NCBI RefSeq assembly: GCF_001687365.1
Contig: NZ_LGLV01000004.1
Span: 682,001-746,000 of the forward strand
Direction of reading: 5' to 3'
Length of the DNA stretch: 64,000 nucleotides
Source: Pararhizobium polonicum
Lineage (GTDB): Bacteria; Pseudomonadota; Alphaproteobacteria; Rhizobiales; Rhizobiaceae
Made by a program: the position numbers and the translations under genes. Under the pieces are notes generated by a model that ran no database searches, was not told the origin of the DNA, and worked only from the letters and a program-made list of their open reading frames with translations. Positions 31,157-39,759 of the stretch are shown in pieces. Position 1 is the stretch's first letter; each line of letters starts with the position of its first letter.

Positions 31157-31975
31157 ATGAGCGGGACGGATATGAAACTCGTGGTGGTGGGCGCCGCAGG
31201 CCGGATGGGCCAGACGCTGATCCGCACCATCCATGCCATGCCGGGCGCGACCGTCTTTGCCGCCGTTGAGCGTTCCGGCTCGGCCTTTGTCGGCCGCGAT
31301 GCCGGCGAGATTGCCGGTCTCGGACCGACCGGCGTTGCGATCACCGACAAGCCGCTCGAAGCCTTTGTCGAGGCCGAAGGCGTGCTCGACTTCACCTCGC
31401 CTGCCGCATCCGTCGAGTTTTCCGGGCTCGCGGCGCAGGCCCGCATCGTCCATGTGATCGGCACCACCGGCTGCTCGGCGGACGACGAAACGAAATTCAA
31501 GGCCGCCGCCCGCCACGCCCGGATCGTCAAATCCGGCAATATGAGCCTCGGCGTCAATCTGCTCGGCGTGCTGACAGAGCAGGCGGCACGGGCACTCGGC
31601 CCGGAAAGCTGGGATATCGAAATCCTCGAAATGCACCACAAGCACAAGGTGGATGCCCCTTCCGGTACGGCGCTTCTTCTGGGAGAGGCTGCTGCCAAGG
31701 GCCGGGATATCGGTCTTGCCGAGCATTCCGTGCGGGTGCGCGACGGCCATACCGGCGCACGCGTCGCCGGTACGATCGGCTTTGCCACATTGCGCGGTGG
31801 ATCGGTGATCGGCGAGCACTCCGTCATCCTTGCCGGCGAAGGCGAACAGGTGACGCTGTCCCACTCGGCCACCGACCGTACGATCTTTGCGCGCGGCGCC
31901 GTCACCGCGGCGCTCTGGGCGCGCAGCCAGAAACCCGGCTTCTATTCCATGCTCGACGTGCTCGGGCTGTCCTGA
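31157..31975 (+). CDS. dapB: 4-hydroxy-tetrahydrodipicolinate reductase
   Basis: A 272-residue enzyme of lysine and mDAP synthesis. The NAD(P)-binding [14 protein letters not shown] motif is near residues 9-22. GTTGCSADD is near 104. The catalytic [18 protein letters not shown] stretch (about 160-177) is intact, and the C-terminal part has [11 protein letters not shown]. The ATG at 31157 follows AATGAGG; a second Met at residue 6 is also possible. It sits between the exporter and gpmA. Confidence 0.96.
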   Translation: MSGTDMKLVVVGAAGRMGQTLIRTIHAMPGATVFAAVERSGSAFVGRDAGEIAGLGPTGVAITDKPLEAFVEAEGVLDFTSPAASVEFSGLAAQARIVHVIGTTGCSADDETKFKAAARHARIVKSGNMSLGVNLLGVLTEQAARALGPESWDIEILEMHHKHKVDAPSGTALLLGEAAAKGRDIGLAEHSVRVRDGHTGARVAGTIGFATLRGGSVIGEHSVILAGEGEQVTLSHSATDRTIFARGAVTAALWARSQKPGFYSMLDVLGLS

Positions 31976-32002
31976 TCCCTAAAACTCCCCGGAGGAATTT
32001 CT

Positions 32003-32638
32003 ATGAGCGGCACCCTCGTCCTTGTGCGTCACGGCCAGAGCGACTGGAACCTGAAGAACCTGTTTACCGGCTGGAAGGACCCTGACCTGACGGCACTCGG
32101 CATCGAGGAAGCCAATGCCGGCGGCAAGGCTCTGGCCGATTACGGCATCAAATTCGACGTCGCCTTTACATCGGTGCTGACGCGCGCGCAGCACACGCTG
32201 AAGCTCATCCTCGACAATGTCGGCCAGCCCGATCTGGAAACGATCAAGGACCAGGCGCTGAACGAGCGCGACTACGGCGATCTTTCCGGCCTCAACAAGG
32301 ACGATGCCCGCGCCAAATGGGGCGAGGAGCAGGTGCATATCTGGCGCCGTTCCTACGACGTCCCGCCGCCGGGCGGCGAAAGCCTGAAGGATACCGGCGC
32401 CCGCGTCTGGCCCTATTACATGACGGATATCCTGCCGCGCGTGCTGGCGGGCCAGAAGGTGCTGGTCGCAGCCCACGGCAACTCGCTGCGCTCACTGCTG
32501 ATGGTTCTCGATCGTCTCGACCGCGAACAGATCCTCTCGGTCAACCTCGCGACCGGCGTGCCGATGGTCTACAAACTGAAGGCCGACTCCACCGTCGCGT
32601 CCAAGGAAGTGCTCGGCGACATGTCCGGCGCGCACTGA
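32003..32638 (+). CDS. gpmA: 2,3-bisphosphoglycerate-dependent phosphoglycerate mutase
   Basis: A 211-residue glycolytic mutase interconverting 2- and 3-phosphoglycerate. The catalytic [10 protein letters not shown] motif is at about 7-16 (phosphohistidine about 10). [13 protein letters not shown] follows, then [16 protein letters not shown], and the second histidine is in [12 protein letters not shown] (about 155-166). It is shorter than the E. coli enzyme but typical for rhizobia. GGAGGA precedes the ATG. A terminator follows at 32667-32689, ending the dapB-gpmA transcript. Confidence 0.95.
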   Translation: MSGTLVLVRHGQSDWNLKNLFTGWKDPDLTALGIEEANAGGKALADYGIKFDVAFTSVLTRAQHTLKLILDNVGQPDLETIKDQALNERDYGDLSGLNKDDARAKWGEEQVHIWRRSYDVPPPGGESLKDTGARVWPYYMTDILPRVLAGQKVLVAAHGNSLRSLLMVLDRLDREQILSVNLATGVPMVYKLKADSTVASKEVLGDMSGAH

Positions 32639-32666
32639 GCGCATTTTCTTCTATCGAAGGTGATTT

Positions 32667-32689
32667 GGGCCGCATCCGCGGTCCTTTTT
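32667..32689 (+). terminator. Intrinsic terminator after gpmA
   Basis: Seven-bp stem GGGCCGC / GCGGTCC (one G-T pair), a four-base loop and T5 (32685-32689), starting 29 bases after the gpmA stop. It closes the mgsA-glk-exporter-dapB-gpmA block. Confidence 0.8.
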
Positions 32690-32692
32690 GCG

Positions 32693-33568
32693 TCAGACCT
32701 TGCCCGCTTCCCAGCCGAGCATTGCCCGCTTGCGGGTGAGCCCCCAGTGGTATCCTGTCAATGCGCCGCTCTTGCCGAGCGCCCGGTGACAGGGCACGAC
32801 GAACGAGATCGGATTGCGGCCGACGGCCGCACCGACGGCGCGGGAGGCGGTCGGCTGGCCGATATCACCGGCGATATCGGAATAGGTGACGGCCTTGCCC
32901 ATCGGGATTTTCAGCAGTGATTCCCAGACGCGGATCTGGAAATCGGAGCCAATCAGCACCACGCGGAGCGGCTCCTCGCTGCGCCATTCCCTGGCATCGA
33001 AGATGCGGGCGGCATAACCGGCCGTCGCCGCGCTATCCTCGACATACTGCGCGTTTGGCCAGCGGCTGGCCATATCCTCGAAACTGGCCTTTTCGCCGCC
33101 GGCATCGTTGAAGGCAAGGCCGGCAAGACCGCGATCGGTGATCATGACCAGCGCCACGCCGAACGGGCATGGATGGAAACCATAACGGATGGTCAGCCCG
33201 CCGCCGCGCAACTTCCATTCGCCCGGCGACATCGCCTCATGGGTGACGAACAGGTCATGCAAGCGCGAGGGACCGGACAGGCCAAGCTCGAAACTGGTTT
33301 CGAGCAGCGGCAACTCCTCCTGGCGCAGCAGGCGCTTGGCATGATCGAGCGTCACCGCCTGAAGGAACGCCTTCGGCGACAGGCCCGCCCAACGCGTAAA
33401 CGTCTTCTGCAGCTGTGTCGGCGACTGGCCGAGTTCACCGGCGATAGTCTCCAGCGAGGGCTGATCGCGATAATTCTCGGTCAACAGCTCGACGACACGG
33501 CTGACGGTTTCATAATCGCTGCCCTGCGGCGTGATATCGGCCGGAATGGAAGTGGTGATATTCATCAT
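32693..33568 (-). CDS. AraC-HTH / O6-methylguanine-DNA methyltransferase fusion (Ada-like)
   Basis: A 291-residue protein. An AraC-type double helix-turn-helix (about 22-115, LETIAGELGQSPTQLQKTFT) is fused to a suicidal alkyltransferase domain (about 125-285), with the acceptor Cys in VVPCHRALG (about 258). It repairs O6-alkylguanine by taking the alkyl group onto this Cys. The N-terminal metal-binding Ada domain with its phosphotriester-sensing Cys is absent, so the full methylation-switch mechanism is not expected. GGAGAGACG precedes the start. It is convergent with gpmA. Confidence 0.9.
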   Translation of the reverse strand: MMNITTSIPADITPQGSDYETVSRVVELLTENYRDQPSLETIAGELGQSPTQLQKTFTRWAGLSPKAFLQAVTLDHAKRLLRQEELPLLETSFELGLSGPSRLHDLFVTHEAMSPGEWKLRGGGLTIRYGFHPCPFGVALVMITDRGLAGLAFNDAGGEKASFEDMASRWPNAQYVEDSAATAGYAARIFDAREWRSEEPLRVVLIGSDFQIRVWESLLKIPMGKAVTYSDIAGDIGQPTASRAVGAAVGRNPISFVVPCHRALGKSGALTGYHWGLTRKRAMLGWEAGKV

Positions 33569-33628
33569 CGTCTCTCCTTGCGGCAGAGATAATCACTGGA
33601 GCGCGGGCTTCGCCACCCGATTCTTGCC

Positions 33629-34126
33629 CTATCGGCGTTTCACCGTTGCCAAGGCGCCGGAAAAGGCGGCGGCGAAGGTTTCGCGGTCGTCGCGGTTGAG
33701 GAAGGAACCGATATCGGTCGCCCGCCGCCGGTCGCTGATCTGCATGGAGACGATGCCGATCTCCTCGTGGCGGGAAATATTGAACCGCGCCCAGAAGGGG
33801 TTGAAACGATGCTCGGTCATCCGGCCGGCCGGCGTGAACTTGCGCACGGAAACGCCGGTGCGCGAGACGCTGACCTCCTCGCGAGCCCGGGCGGAGCGGT
33901 AGTTCAGCCAGAAGGCGCCAAACAGCAGCAGGAAATCCAGCCCGAAGAAAAAGACGATCGGCCAGGCGCCGATGACGACAAAGACGAAGATATGGACGAG
34001 GCTCATCAGGCCGGCGATCAGCAGGAAGATCTTGAAGCCCCTGACACCAAGCGAACGGTACGGCGTCAGCTCGGCTGCGAAAACCGGCTGCTCTTCTCTC
34101 GATATCTCGGCGTTGCCATCGTTCAT
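33629..34126 (-). CDS. DUF2244 membrane protein
   Basis: A 165-residue protein with two adjacent membrane helices (about 30-75: FKIFLLIAGLMSLVHIFVFV and PIVFFFGLDFLLLFGAFWL), flanked by the AELTPYRSLG and YRSARAREEVSVS segments. A C-terminal cytoplasmic beta-rich domain ends in a basic tail. This is the pattern of the DUF2244 family, of unknown function and common in alphaproteobacteria beside nth. It is divergent from nth with almost no gap, a conserved pairing as far as I know. Confidence 0.82.
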   Translation of the reverse strand: MNDGNAEISREEQPVFAAELTPYRSLGVRGFKIFLLIAGLMSLVHIFVFVVIGAWPIVFFFGLDFLLLFGAFWLNYRSARAREEVSVSRTGVSVRKFTPAGRMTEHRFNPFWARFNISRHEEIGIVSMQISDRRRATDIGSFLNRDDRETFAAAFSGALATVKRR

Positions 34127-34148
34127 GACGATTGACTATAGATGCATC

Positions 34149-34913
34149 ATGAAAAACGTGAAGCCAGAATCATCGATCAAGCCGGCGAAAGCGAAAACCG
34201 CGACAACCGGCCGCGCCGGAACCCGACCGAAGACCGCCTATAGCAAGGCTGAAATCGAGGAAATTTTCCGGCGTTTCTCGATCCAGCGGCCCGAACCGAA
34301 AGGCGAGCTGGAGCATGTCAATCCATTCACGCTGGTGGTGGCCGTGGCGCTTTCGGCGCAGGCGACGGATGTCGGGGTCAACAAGGCGACGCGGGCGCTG
34401 TTTGCCATTGCCGACACGCCGGAAAAGATGGTGGATCTGGGCGAGGAGCGGGTTCGCGAGTATATCAAGACGATCGGGCTCTACCGCAACAAGGCCAAGA
34501 ACGTCATTGCGCTCAGTGAAAAACTGATCGCCGATTTCGGCAGCGAGGTGCCGAGGACACGCGAGGAACTGATCACTCTGCCGGGCGTCGGGCGCAAGAC
34601 CGCCAATGTGGTGTTGTCGATGGCTTTCGGGCACGCGACCATGGCGGTCGACACACACATCTTCCGCATCGCCAACCGGCTCTGTCTGGCGCCGGGGAAA
34701 ACCCCGGACGAGGTCGAGGACCAGTTGATGCGGATCATTCCGGATCAATATCTCTACCATGCGCATCACTGGCTGATCCTGCATGGGCGCTATTGCTGCA
34801 AGGCGCGCAAGCCGGAATGCCAACACTGCGTTATCGCCGATATCTGCAAGGCGGCCGAAAAGACCAGCGAGATGCCGGCACCGCTGGTTGAACTGCCGGC
34901 GCAGATCATCTGA
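34149..34913 (+). CDS. nth: Endonuclease III
   Basis: A 254-residue bifunctional DNA glycosylase/AP lyase that removes oxidised pyrimidines. A basic N-terminal extension (about 1-38) precedes the core. The helix-hairpin-helix LPGVGRKTANVVLSMAF (about 143-159) holds the catalytic Lys, followed by AVDTHIFRI with the catalytic Asp (about 163). The C-terminal 4Fe-4S cluster has the exact C-X6-C-X2-C-X5-C spacing (CKARKPECQHCVIADIC). ATG at 34149 or 34125 are both possible; neither has a clear ribosome binding site. The last eight bases overlap the convergent TetR gene. Confidence 0.95.
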   Translation: MKNVKPESSIKPAKAKTATTGRAGTRPKTAYSKAEIEEIFRRFSIQRPEPKGELEHVNPFTLVVAVALSAQATDVGVNKATRALFAIADTPEKMVDLGEERVREYIKTIGLYRNKAKNVIALSEKLIADFGSEVPRTREELITLPGVGRKTANVVLSMAFGHATMAVDTHIFRIANRLCLAPGKTPDEVEDQLMRIIPDQYLYHAHHWLILHGRYCCKARKPECQHCVIADICKAAEKTSEMPAPLVELPAQII

Positions 34914-35481
34914 CGAATATGCCGTCGATCAGCGTGGCGATCGCCTTCTCATAGTCCTGGCGGCTGGCCCCGGCCTCGATTGCCAGCGCTGCCCGGTCGA
35001 AAGACGCGGACAGAAGCTCCGTGAAGGCGTCGAGCAGATCCGCGGACTTGCCGCTTGCCGCAAACAGGTCGGCCAGCCCCGCCTTCAGGCGACTTTCCGA
35101 ATGTTCGGCATCGAGCACTTGCAGACGATGCGCCCCAAGAATGGCGGGGCCGTCGAGCAGCAGCAACCGTGTGCGCCCTGGCACCGCCATGGCATCGAAA
35201 TAGGCCCGCGTACCGGCGAGAATGGCTTGGCGTGCATCCTTCGATACGGCGGCGGTCTCGATCTCCTGACCCACCTGCCGCGCTTCTTCTGCGACGATGG
35301 CGGCAAAAAGCGCCCTCTTGTCCTCGAAGTGATGATAGAGAGCGCCGCGCGTTACACCGGCGGCACTGACGATCTCCGGGGTTGCCGTCTCCGCATATCC
35401 GTTTTCGACGAAAAGCGCCCGTGCAGCGGCCATCAACGCAAGGCGCATGCTTTCGGTTCGTTCCTTGTTGCTGCGTCGCAT
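34906..35481 (-). CDS. TetR-family regulator
   Basis: A 191-residue TetR protein. The N-terminal helix-turn-helix (about 10-60) has ARALFVENGYAETATPEIVS and GVTRGALYHHFEDKRALF. A ligand-binding helical domain follows, starting IVAEEARQVGQEIE. AAAGGTGAG precedes the start. Two matching palindromes (35494-35508 and 35525-35539) lie in the 82-base gap to the divergent VOC gene, the nearer one just 13 bases upstream of this start, so it most likely represses itself and the VOC gene. Confidence 0.92.
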   Translation of the reverse strand: MRRSNKERTESMRLALMAAARALFVENGYAETATPEIVSAAGVTRGALYHHFEDKRALFAAIVAEEARQVGQEIETAAVSKDARQAILAGTRAYFDAMAVPGRTRLLLLDGPAILGAHRLQVLDAEHSESRLKAGLADLFAASGKSADLLDAFTELLSASFDRAALAIEAGASRQDYEKAIATLIDGIFVR

Positions 35482-35493
35482 TTCTCACCTTTA

Positions 35494-35539
35494 CATACAA
35501 TCTGTATGCATGTAATTACAAAAACATGCAGACTGTATG
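35494..35539. promoter_or_regulatory. Tandem TetR operators
   Basis: Two copies of CATRCA-N3-TGTATG: CATACA-ATC-TGTATG at 35494-35508 and CATGCA-GAC-TGTATG at 35525-35539, spaced 31 bases start to start (about three helical turns). They occupy the divergent promoter region between a tetR gene and a VOC gene. Near-identical palindromes in tandem are strong evidence of a repressor site. Confidence 0.75.
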
Positions 35540-35563
35540 TCAATTTCGAGAGGAGGAAAAGGC

Positions 35564-35989
35564 ATGAAAATCACCAGCTATTATCCCGTCATCATGACTG
35601 GGGATGTCCAGGGCACGGCCGATTTCTATATCCGGCATTTCGGCTTTAAGCCGCTGTTTTCCGCCGACTGGTATGTGCACCTGCAATCGCCGGAGAACGA
35701 GCACGTCACGCTGGCCATTCTCGACGGCAGCCACGAGACGATCCCCGAAAGCGGCCGCGGTACCGTCTCCGGGCTTCTGCTCAATTTCGAGGTTGAGGAC
35801 CCGGATGCGCTCTACGCGCAGTTCCGCGCTGCCGGCCTGCCGATCCTGAAGGCGATCTGCGACGAGGATTTCGGCCAGCGGCATTTCATCTCCGCCGATC
35901 CGAACGGCGTGCTGATCGACGTGATCAAGCCGATCCCGCCAACGGCGGAATTCGCCGCGCAATACGATGCGTCCGCCCTGCGCGTCTGA
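35564..35989 (+). CDS. VOC-family (glyoxalase/bleomycin-resistance fold) protein
   Basis: A 141-residue vicinal-oxygen-chelate protein with two beta-alpha-beta-beta-beta modules. It starts [20 protein letters not shown], then [20 protein letters not shown]. The second half has [20 protein letters not shown] and ends [14 protein letters not shown], where a metal-ligand Glu would be expected but Asp is seen. Such proteins include glyoxalases, dioxygenases and drug-binding proteins. AGGAGGAAAAGG is an excellent ribosome site. Regulation by the divergent TetR is likely; the inducer is unknown. Confidence 0.9.
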   Translation: MKITSYYPVIMTGDVQGTADFYIRHFGFKPLFSADWYVHLQSPENEHVTLAILDGSHETIPESGRGTVSGLLLNFEVEDPDALYAQFRAAGLPILKAICDEDFGQRHFISADPNGVLIDVIKPIPPTAEFAAQYDASALRV

Positions 35990-35995
35990 TCGCGC

Positions 35996-37213
35996 TCAGC
36001 CTGCAACCGGCTTGCGCTCCGTCAACGAATAGAGGAGGCCGCAAGCCGGCAGCGCAAGGCCGAACATGGACGCTGCCCACCAGCCGCCCTCCGCATAGAG
36101 CCAGCCGCCAAGCGCCGAACCGATGGCACCGCCGGCAAAGAAGGTCGCCATGTAAAGCCCGTTCAGACGGCTGCGGTATTCGGCGCCGAGCACGAAGATG
36201 GCGCGCTGGCCAAGCACCAGATTGGTGGTCACGCCGAAATCGAGCAGGACCGCGGCAAAGGTAAGAAGGCCGAGCGCCAGCAGCGATCCGGTGGGCGCGA
36301 CATGGGTGATGAGGAAGGCAACCGCGACGGAGATCATCGCAAGCCGGGTCGCCAGATAGCTCCAGCCTTTATCGGCCAAGCGGCCTCCGATCGGGGCGGC
36401 GATGGCGCCGGCGGCACCGGCCAGCGCGAACAGCGCGATCTGCCCCTGCGACAGGCCGAACTCCGGCCCCGAGAGCAAAAGCGGCGTCGTGGTCCAGAAC
36501 AGGCTGAAGGCGGCAAACATGCAGGCCTGATAGAGCGAGCGGCGGCGCAGGATCGGCGTCGTCACCACCAGACGGCCCATCGAGGCCAGCAGCCTGCCGT
36601 AGCTCAACCCGGTTTGGGGAATACGCGGCGGCAGGGCGCGGGCAAGAACCATAGCCAGGATGACGAGGACCACGGCCGAGATGAAAAACACCATATGCCA
36701 GGGCAGGAATTCGGCAATGAAGCTGGAGGCAGGCCGCGCCAGCATGATGCCGACCATCAACCCGCTCATGACATTGCCGACAGCCCGGCCGCGATGCGCT
36801 TCCGGCGCCATATGCGCCGCATAGGGCACGATGATCTGGATGGCGACGGAGCCGAGCCCGATGAAAAACGCCGAGGCCAGAAACGGCAGAGGCGTCGAGG
36901 CAAGGCCAGCACCGACCACGGCGATGGTTCCCAACCCCATGACCGAAAGGATCAGCTTGCGGTTCTCGAAGAGATCGCCCAGCGGCACGATGAACAGCAG
37001 GCCGAGGCCGTAGCCGATCTGCGTCAGTGTCACGATCAGGCCGGCCGCCCCCGGAGACAGGCCGAGCGACGTGCTGATCGGGCCGATCAGCGGCTGCGCG
37101 TAATAGAGATTGGCGGCAATCAGGCCGCAGGCGGCGGCCAGCAGCAAGGTCATCGCCGATGACATCGGCTTGGGTTCGAACGTCATTTCGCCCGGTGCTG
37201 TGATACTGGTCAC
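35996..37213 (-). CDS. MFS exporter
   Basis: A 405-residue major facilitator with about 12 membrane helices. The first helix begins AMTLLLAAACGLIAANLYYA, and the family A-loop is seen as GDLFENRKLILSVMGLG (about 80-96). It belongs to the drug/arabinose-exporter-like group (DHA1/YbcL-type). I chose the GTG at 37213 (GGAGACGAGC upstream) over the ATG at 37186, which lacks a ribosome site. It lies 35 bases after a TetR gene on the same strand, so it is probably the effector of that regulator. The substrate is unknown. Confidence 0.9.
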   Translation of the reverse strand: MTSITAPGEMTFEPKPMSSAMTLLLAAACGLIAANLYYAQPLIGPISTSLGLSPGAAGLIVTLTQIGYGLGLLFIVPLGDLFENRKLILSVMGLGTIAVVGAGLASTPLPFLASAFFIGLGSVAIQIIVPYAAHMAPEAHRGRAVGNVMSGLMVGIMLARPASSFIAEFLPWHMVFFISAVVLVILAMVLARALPPRIPQTGLSYGRLLASMGRLVVTTPILRRRSLYQACMFAAFSLFWTTTPLLLSGPEFGLSQGQIALFALAGAAGAIAAPIGGRLADKGWSYLATRLAMISVAVAFLITHVAPTGSLLALGLLTFAAVLLDFGVTTNLVLGQRAIFVLGAEYRSRLNGLYMATFFAGGAIGSALGGWLYAEGGWWAASMFGLALPACGLLYSLTERKPVAG

Positions 37214-37248
37214 GCTCGTCTCCAACGGTATTTTCAAGGGTGCAGGGC

Positions 37249-37869
37249 TCAATCGAGCAGCTTCATCGCCACATCGGCGACCGCGATCATCTGTGTGCGG
37301 CTTCGGCCGGTTTTGCCAACGACGCGCATACCCTGCAGCAGGCACAACAGGGCGCGGGCGGTGTCTGAGGCATCGATGCCGGCGGAGATCGACCCGTCTG
37401 CCTGACCGAGCAGGATGCAATCTTTCATCACGGCCTCGTTTGCCGCGTGGGCGGCGGTCACGCGCTCCGCCACCACGGGATCGGCGGCGGCCAGTTCCGT
37501 GGCGGTCGCAACGACGAGACAACCACGCTGCCCGAGCGCGCCGTGAGCGGCCTCGGCATAGAACGTCAGGGCGGCCCTGATCTTGTCCCGCCCGAGCGGA
37601 AAGGGTTCGATCGCCGTCCTGAGCTTCGTGCTGCGCACGACCCGGTAACGGGCGAAGGCGGCGAGCAATATGCCACGCTTGTCCGCGAAGGCCTTGTAGA
37701 TGCTGCCGGGCGTCAGCTGCATTGCTTCGGCAAGATCGCCGATCGATGCGCCGTGATAACCCTGCGCGCTGAAGACGTCGATGGCCCGGTCCAGCACCAT
37801 ATCGGCATCGAATGCGCGCGGGCGGCCGCGCATGCGCGGTTCCGGGGAAAGATGGTTCTCGATTTCCAT
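37249..37869 (-). CDS. TetR-family regulator
   Basis: A 206-residue TetR protein. A basic N-terminal arm (RMRGRPRAFDADMVLDRAID) leads into the helix-turn-helix ASIGDLAEAMQLTPGSIYKAF. The C-terminal domain has the GQRGCLVVATATEL motif of the TetR_C_16/33-like group. It precedes the MFS gene in the same direction. A near-perfect operator (37873-37906) lies directly before its start, so an autoregulated TetR-exporter operon is likely. Confidence 0.92.
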   Translation of the reverse strand: MEIENHLSPEPRMRGRPRAFDADMVLDRAIDVFSAQGYHGASIGDLAEAMQLTPGSIYKAFADKRGILLAAFARYRVVRSTKLRTAIEPFPLGRDKIRAALTFYAEAAHGALGQRGCLVVATATELAAADPVVAERVTAAHAANEAVMKDCILLGQADGSISAGIDASDTARALLCLLQGMRVVGKTGRSRTQMIAVADVAMKLLD

Positions 37870-37872
37870 GAG

Positions 37873-37906
37873 CTTGATATAGGAAATGATCGTTTCCTAT
37901 ATCAAG
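37873..37906. promoter_or_regulatory. TetR operator, 14-bp inverted repeat
   Basis: CTTGATATAGGAAA at 37873-37886 and TTTCCTATATCAAG at 37893-37906 are perfect arms around TGATCG. It begins four bases upstream of the tetR start codon and would block its promoter. With no T tract and a start codon right beside it, an operator is much more likely than a terminator. Confidence 0.8.
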
Positions 37907-38009
37907 TAAAATCTGCGTGTCACCGTTCTTTTCCGCCTCCCTCTTCCAAAGTCCCGGAAATCCGCTATTACCGGACACCGGCTGACACAAACATTCCAGG
38001 CGGTTCCGG

Positions 38010-39002
38010 ATGACAAAATTCGACGTGCTCACGATCGGCAATGCGATTGTGGATATCATCGCGCGCTGCGACGACGCCTTTCTCGTTCACAACGGCATCA
38101 TCAAGAGCGCGATGAACCTGATCGACGCCGACAGGGCGGAATTGCTCTATTCGCGCATGGGACCGGCCCTGGAGGCTTCCGGCGGCAGTGCCGGCAATAC
38201 CGCTGCGGGCGTTGCCAGCCTCGGCGGCAAGGCCGCCTATTTCGGCAAGGTCGCCAATGATCAGCTCGGCGAGATCTTTACCCACGACATCCGGGCACAG
38301 GGCGTGCATTTCGAGACGAAGCCGCTGGAAACCTATCCGCCGACGGCCCGCTCGATGATCTTCGTCACCGAGGATGGCGAGCGCTCGATGAACACCTATC
38401 TCGGCGCCTGCGTCGAGCTTGGCCCGGAGGATGTCGAGCCGGCTGTCGTCGCCGATGCGGCCGTCACCTATTTCGAAGGCTATCTGTGGGATCCGCCGCT
38501 TGCCAAGGACGCGATCCGCGAATGTGCCCGCATCGCCCACGAGAATGGCCGCGAAGTGGCCATGACCCTCTCCGACAGCTTCTGCGTCCATCGCTACCGG
38601 GCGGAATTCCTCGACCTGATGCGCTCGGGCACCGTCGATATCGTCTTCGCCAACCGGGCCGAGGCCCTGGCGCTGTACGAGACGGACGATTTCGAGCAGG
38701 CGCTGTCGATGATCGCCAAGGATTGCAAGCTGGCCGCCGTGACACTGAGCGAAGAAGGCTCGATCGTCGTCAGGGGACAGGAGCGGGTCAAGGTCGAGGC
38801 GACGCAGGTCAACCGTGTCGTCGATACGACCGGGGCCGGCGATCTCTATGCCGCCGGTTTCCTGCATGGTTATACGACGGGCAGGACGCTTGCCGATTGC
38901 GGCAGGCTGGGAAGCCTGGCGGCCGGCATCGTTATCGAACAGGTTGGCCCGCGCCCGATGATCTCGCTATCGGCGGCGGCAAGGGAAGCCGGGCTTCTCT
39001 GA
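38010..39002 (+). CDS. Adenosine kinase-type PfkB sugar/nucleoside kinase
   Basis: A 330-residue PfkB-family kinase. It begins DVLTIGNAIVDIIARCDD. PfkB motif 1 is seen as GGSAGNTAAGVASLGG (about 58-73), and the anion-hole motif 2 as DTTGAGDLYAAGFLHGY (about 271-287) with the catalytic Asp. The NAIVD opening and GPRP ending match the adenosine kinase (AdK) branch common in rhizobia. It would phosphorylate adenosine to AMP in purine salvage; fructokinase is less likely. It is divergent from the TetR gene. Confidence 0.9.
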   Translation: MTKFDVLTIGNAIVDIIARCDDAFLVHNGIIKSAMNLIDADRAELLYSRMGPALEASGGSAGNTAAGVASLGGKAAYFGKVANDQLGEIFTHDIRAQGVHFETKPLETYPPTARSMIFVTEDGERSMNTYLGACVELGPEDVEPAVVADAAVTYFEGYLWDPPLAKDAIRECARIAHENGREVAMTLSDSFCVHRYRAEFLDLMRSGTVDIVFANRAEALALYETDDFEQALSMIAKDCKLAAVTLSEEGSIVVRGQERVKVEATQVNRVVDTTGAGDLYAAGFLHGYTTGRTLADCGRLGSLAAGIVIEQVGPRPMISLSAAAREAGLL

Positions 39003-39023
39003 GCCCCGGCTTGCGGGAAAACC

Positions 39024-39563
39024 CTATTTGAAGGCTTCGCCGGGATAGGCACCCCAGATTTCGACCTGCGAAATCCAGCCGTCCGTGCCCTGGGCGTTGG
39101 CGCGGCACCATTCGCCATTGCATTCGCCGACATGCACGACGACGCCCGGTTCGATCCGCGCGATGATGGCGCCGCCCGACTGCGGATCGCGGCGCATGTT
39201 GACGAAGACGCCCTCGCCCTTGCCGCGCATCCACGGTGCGGCCACCGCCGTGCGTTCACCCGAGAGCAGCGCCTGATTGACCCAGCCTTCGGTGCCGTCG
39301 GCATCGCGGATCTTGCGCCAGTTGTCATATTCCTGGGTGACCTCGACCGGGACGCCTGCCCTCAGATAGCGCCAGGCAACCGCATAATCGACGCTCGGGC
39401 CGACGCGCAGGTTGACGCTCTTGGATTTGAGGCTGACGAAGCGTGGCAATGGCAGCCCGCTTGCCCCCTTGGCTGCCTGGGCATAGACAGGCGCCGCGTC
39501 GAGCACGGCAAGAGACAGGGCGGCTGCGGCAACGAAAGCGAGCCTGGAAAGGAACTGACGCAT
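39024..39563 (-). CDS. Secreted double-SH3 protein
   Basis: A 179-residue exported protein. A signal peptide is at about 1-29 (FVAAAALSLAVLDAAPVYAQ). Two bacterial SH3 repeats follow: about 45-105 (SVNLRVGPSVDYAVAWRYLR) and about 115-175 (VFVNMRRDPQSGGAIIARIE). Each ends with an aromatic GWVNQ/GWISQ strand. Such proteins usually bind cell wall or act as adaptors; no catalytic domain is present. It is convergent with adenosine kinase, 21 bases apart. Confidence 0.88.
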   Translation of the reverse strand: MRQFLSRLAFVAAAALSLAVLDAAPVYAQAAKGASGLPLPRFVSLKSKSVNLRVGPSVDYAVAWRYLRAGVPVEVTQEYDNWRKIRDADGTEGWVNQALLSGERTAVAAPWMRGKGEGVFVNMRRDPQSGGAIIARIEPGVVVHVGECNGEWCRANAQGTDGWISQVEIWGAYPGEAFK

Positions 39564-39759
39564 GACGAAATCCGTTTTCCAAAAAGATTCAGAAGCTTGC
39601 AGTCAAATTTCTGGCCGGCCCTGCCGAAGACAGGCAAATCGTCAGGGAACCTCCAGAGTTTTGTTTGTCTTCCACACCGGGTCTGGTAGAAAATGAACTG
39701 CAGGGAGAACGATCACTCATCTTGGTTAAGAACCCGTCAACAAGGCTCAGCAAGCAGCG

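Noticed and set aside
37214-38059. N-terminal extension of the MFS frame through the TetR gene
   Set aside because: Arg-rich shadow of tetR; the GTG at 37213 has a good ribosome site.
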